Positions 5,031-6,707 of a stretch of DNA of 6,707 nucleotides are shown piece by piece; within the stretch, counting starts at the first letter, position 1; each line of letters begins with the position of its first letter. The stretch comes from Brevinema_A sp051649605 (GTDB lineage Bacteria > Spirochaetota > Brevinematia > Brevinematales > Brevinemataceae): positions 1-6,707 of the forward strand of contig JBOFHK010000034.1 in NCBI GenBank assembly GCA_051649605.1. Direction: 5' to 3'. The position numbers and the translations under genes are program-made. The notes below the pieces were generated by a model, which saw only the letters and a list, made by a program, of their open reading frames with translations, had not been told where the DNA came from and did not search any database.

Positions 5031-6438
5031 TGGAATCGAGATTAGTTCGTTTACGAATATTTTGGAAGGATTCATTAAAGACAGTAGGTTGCTCCATATT
5101 TTTATCCCAATGATAATGAATCACCCAATCCTTATCGTTAACGATATTTTGGGGATTAAATGATTGTTTGTTCTGCTGGGTTAGGGGATTTTTTTGAATA
5201 TCTCGCCAAATCCCATTATCATTTAATTTATACATTTTCATGGACCAACTCATCGAATCTCTATTGAGTTTTTGGAGTAATCCTCCCCCCATACCAAATG
5301 CTACATTTTCTACGGAATAATCATACTTTAAAATCGTATCCACTAATTTTTTAATGAGCGTACTATTCATCCCATCTCCTTGGATGATTCTTATAGTATC
5401 TAAAACCTTAAATCCTTTTTTATTAGTAGAATACCCCCATGTTTTGGAAAGAGATTCTAACGCATAAAGAACTACCTCAATAGGATCTCCCGAATCAGGA
5501 CGTACAACAGGGTAGAGCTTCTTTAATTTAATTAGTTGAATAATTTCTGGATCGCCCCATAAGTGATCTATCGTATGAAAATAATCATAAGAATCGGATA
5601 CAAAAGAAAATACTTTATTATGATGGGTTTCACAAGTTTTAATTAGGTTGAGTAACGCTTCTCTCTCACCTTGAAAACCGTTTCCCCAGCTGGTAACAGT
5701 ACTATGCTCCGTTGCTGGAATTGAACTAGCAAGTTCGTGGATAGGAATACCATATAATTGGTGTCCAAGATAGACGGCTTCCATCGTATCTGTACCCATA
5801 AAGTTTAATAAATGGGCTAAGCCCCCAATAGCAGCACTTTCTCCAGAAGATGCTCCTCGTGCTCCGAAATCATGAAGACGAAATTTAAGAGAATCATAAT
5901 TTTCTAAGCAGACACTTTGTTCGTATGCTTTTTTTAATTCCTGTTTGATATTAAAAGATATAGTTGCCACTGTAGAAGGATACCAAATTGATCTCTGTAA
6001 TGCTGTTTCAATAAATCCTGGAAGCCATACTAAATCTGGATCATCAACAGAAATTACAAAGATAGGAGTATTATATTGCGTTAAAATCTGACCTTCTTTC
6101 ACACCAACAATTTTAATAGGTAATAAGCCTTGGTATGTTGTTGCAATTTTTTGAAAACCCAGGACAGGAAAATCGTAAGAAGAGCCTCCAACATTAAAAC
6201 TATTCCAAATTTTTTGGATGTCTTCAATATCTTTAAGAGTAATAGGAATTTGTAAATATCGTTCAATAAAATAACGAATACCAAAGACGAGGTATTGTTG
6301 GTTTTCAGGAGCTAATGCACGTCTTGGAGCTATATAAAAACGGACGGCTTTTGTGTTAGGAGGTAATTGTAAAAAATGACTAGCTTTATAGGCATCCGTC
6401 GCCATACTTCTTAGAATGTTAGAGCGATTTATTGACAT
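5020..6438 (-). CDS. nadV: Nicotinamide phosphoribosyltransferase
   Basis: This 472-residue enzyme is of the NadV/NAMPT type. It joins nicotinamide to PRPP to give NMN and pyrophosphate, the one-step NAD salvage route in the cytoplasm. It aligns with the human enzyme by eye along its whole length: ATDAYKASH (13-21), LHDFGARGASS, GTDT with Asp217, IPATEHSTVTSWG with the predicted catalytic His245, FVSDSYDYF, RPDSGDP (313-319, Arg313 and Asp315), IIQGDGMNST, and AFGMGGGLLQKLNRD. The family's usual length is about 460-490, so it is complete. The ATG at 6436-6438 has AAGGA seven bases upstream. It appears monocistronic, divergent from a LysM gene and convergent with the unrecognised gene at 4383-5030. 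No NMN adenylyltransferase, nicotinamidase or Nudix regulator is in view. The closely related nicotinate enzyme PncB is excluded by the NAMPT-type motifs. Confidence 0.95.
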   Translation of the reverse strand: MSINRSNILRSMATDAYKASHFLQLPPNTKAVRFYIAPRRALAPENQQYLVFGIRYFIERYLQIPITLKDIEDIQKIWNSFNVGGSSYDFPVLGFQKIATTYQGLLPIKIVGVKEGQILTQYNTPIFVISVDDPDLVWLPGFIETALQRSIWYPSTVATISFNIKQELKKAYEQSVCLENYDSLKFRLHDFGARGASSGESAAIGGLAHLLNFMGTDTMEAVYLGHQLYGIPIHELASSIPATEHSTVTSWGNGFQGEREALLNLIKTCETHHNKVFSFVSDSYDYFHTIDHLWGDPEIIQLIKLKKLYPVVRPDSGDPIEVVLYALESLSKTWGYSTNKKGFKVLDTIRIIQGDGMNSTLIKKLVDTILKYDYSVENVAFGMGGGLLQKLNRDSMSWSMKMYKLNDNGIWRDIQKNPLTQQNKQSFNPQNIVNDKDWVIHYHWDKNMEQPTVFNESFQNIRKRTNLDSIIQ

Positions 6439-6472
6439 TCAAGATCCTTAATTCTTGTATTTCTAATCAAAA

Positions 6473-6498
6473 TATAGTATAATATACACTATACTATA
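6473..6498. promoter_or_regulatory. 9-bp inverted repeat over the nadV -10 and start site, candidate operator
   Basis: TATAGTATA (6473-6481) and TATACTATA (6490-6498) are perfect reverse complements separated by 8 bp. The repeat covers the predicted -10 and the transcription start of nadV, the usual position for a repressor site. Its arms and AT-richness are compatible with a dimeric winged-helix regulator. NAD salvage genes are commonly controlled by NrtR or NiaR repressors, but I cannot match this site to a known consensus with confidence. Confidence 0.45.
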
Positions 6499-6516
6499 CT
6501 TAATATATAAAATCAA
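6488..6516 (-). promoter_or_regulatory. Predicted nadV promoter
   Basis: On the minus strand TTGATT (6511-6516) and TATAGT (6488-6493, five of six consensus) are separated by exactly 17 bp. The predicted transcript starts near 6481 and has a leader of about 42 nt ending in AAGGA before the nadV ATG. The -10 box lies inside a perfect inverted repeat, which suggests repression. Confidence 0.55.
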
Positions 6517-6534
6517 GATTCCTAAAAGAATCTT
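6515..6534. repeat. Perfect 7-bp inverted repeat between the divergent nadV and LysM promoters
   Basis: AAGATTC (6515-6521) and GAATCTT (6528-6534) flank a 6-nt spacer. The left arm overlaps the nadV -35 box, and the right arm ends ten bases before the -35 of the LysM gene. On the plus strand a T-rich segment follows, which resembles a weak terminator, but no gene reads into it from the left. A protein-binding site is therefore more plausible. Confidence 0.4.
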
Positions 6535-6544
6535 CTTATTTTTC

Positions 6545-6573
6545 TTGATATTTTTTATTTATTTTCCGATAAA
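6545..6573 (+). promoter_or_regulatory. Predicted promoter of the LysM-protein gene
   Basis: TTGATA (6545-6550, five of six consensus) and GATAAA (6568-6573, four of six) are separated by 17 bp. Transcription would begin near 6580, about 24 nt before the start codon, with GGAG (6594-6597) as the ribosome binding site. Confidence 0.45.
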
Positions 6574-6603
6574 AATAAGTCATTAAATTTAATGGAGTTG
6601 TGA

Positions 6604-6707
6604 ATGTTCTTAAATGTTTTATTATTAGTATTTATCGTCTCACATTCGTATGCAGAGGTCTATACAGTACAAAAGAATGATTCCTTATGGAAAATAGCAA
6701 AAAATCG
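6604..6707 (+). CDS. Secreted LysM-domain protein, 5' part only
   Basis: Only the first 34 codons are in the window. ATG 6604 is preceded by GGAG with a six-base spacer. Residues 1-17 form a clear signal peptide: a short N-terminus, the hydrophobic core VLLLVFIV, then SHSYA, with predicted cleavage after Ala17. The mature protein opens with EVYTVQKNDSLWKIAKN, the characteristic beginning of a LysM domain (YTV-GD-LW-IA), with K in place of the usual G in the K-N-D turn. LysM domains bind N-acetylglucosamine in peptidoglycan, so the protein should act in the cell wall or periplasm. It may be a peptidase, an amidase or a structural wall-binding protein. Which of these cannot be told because the rest is outside the window. 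Confidence 0.82.
   Translation, partial: MFLNVLLLVFIVSHSYAEVYTVQKNDSLWKIAKN

Noticed and set aside
5285..5290. C6 run in nadV considered as a phase-variable tract
   Set aside because: It encodes the strictly conserved Gly-Met-Gly-Gly-Gly motif and is only six bases long, so codon need explains it.
6099..6284. 61-codon open frame on the minus strand
   Set aside because: It is a shifted frame within nadV, and the nadV frame is fully conserved across this stretch.

Overview
The window is a compact, AT-rich stretch of bacterial chromosome. It holds eight genes, two of them cut by the window edges, and only three intergenic gaps longer than 50 bp. The organism cannot be named from the sequence. 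A GH57 branching-enzyme-type glucan enzyme, an ABC-2 polysaccharide-type exporter, a secreted LysM protein and a nicotinamide-salvage enzyme, all at very low GC, suggest a Gram-negative-like anaerobe or host-associated bacterium. A spirochaete is one possibility, but this is inference only. The standard genetic code and AGGA/GGAG-type ribosome binding sites fit every gene.

Layout. A leftward operon occupies 1-1194: a single-domain rhodanese (1194-865), then ribose-5-phosphate isomerase B (821-366), then a partial protein that may have an SRPBCC fold (349 to beyond base 1). A divergent 195-bp intergenic region (1195-1389) separates it from a rightward block. That block consists of a GH57 branching-enzyme homologue (1390-2778), an ABC-2 exporter permease (2843-3634), its ATPase (3644-4372) and an unrecognised, probably exported protein (4383-5030). 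A well-formed promoter sits across the GH57 stop codon, so the exporter genes can be transcribed on their own. The unrecognised gene ends inside the 3' end of the leftward gene for nicotinamide phosphoribosyltransferase (nadV, 6438-5020), giving an 11-bp convergent overlap. A 165-bp divergent region (6439-6603) then carries a promoter for nadV overlapped by a 9-bp inverted repeat, a second hairpin, and a promoter for a rightward LysM protein whose first 34 residues are visible.

Functional picture. NadV makes NMN from nicotinamide and PRPP. RpiB interconverts ribulose-5-phosphate and ribose-5-phosphate, the PRPP precursor, but the two genes are not in one operon. The GH57 enzyme points to alpha-glucan (glycogen-like) metabolism. 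The permease and ATPase form a complete two-component exporter of the Wzm/Wzt, KpsM/KpsT or TagG/TagH type, with no glycosyltransferase in view and no substrate-binding extension on the ATPase.

Novelty. I see no defence system, CRISPR array, mobile element, tRNA or rRNA. The best leads are the unrecognised exported protein coupled to the exporter, the palindromic operator candidate at nadV, and a G7 homopolymer inside the rhodanese gene.
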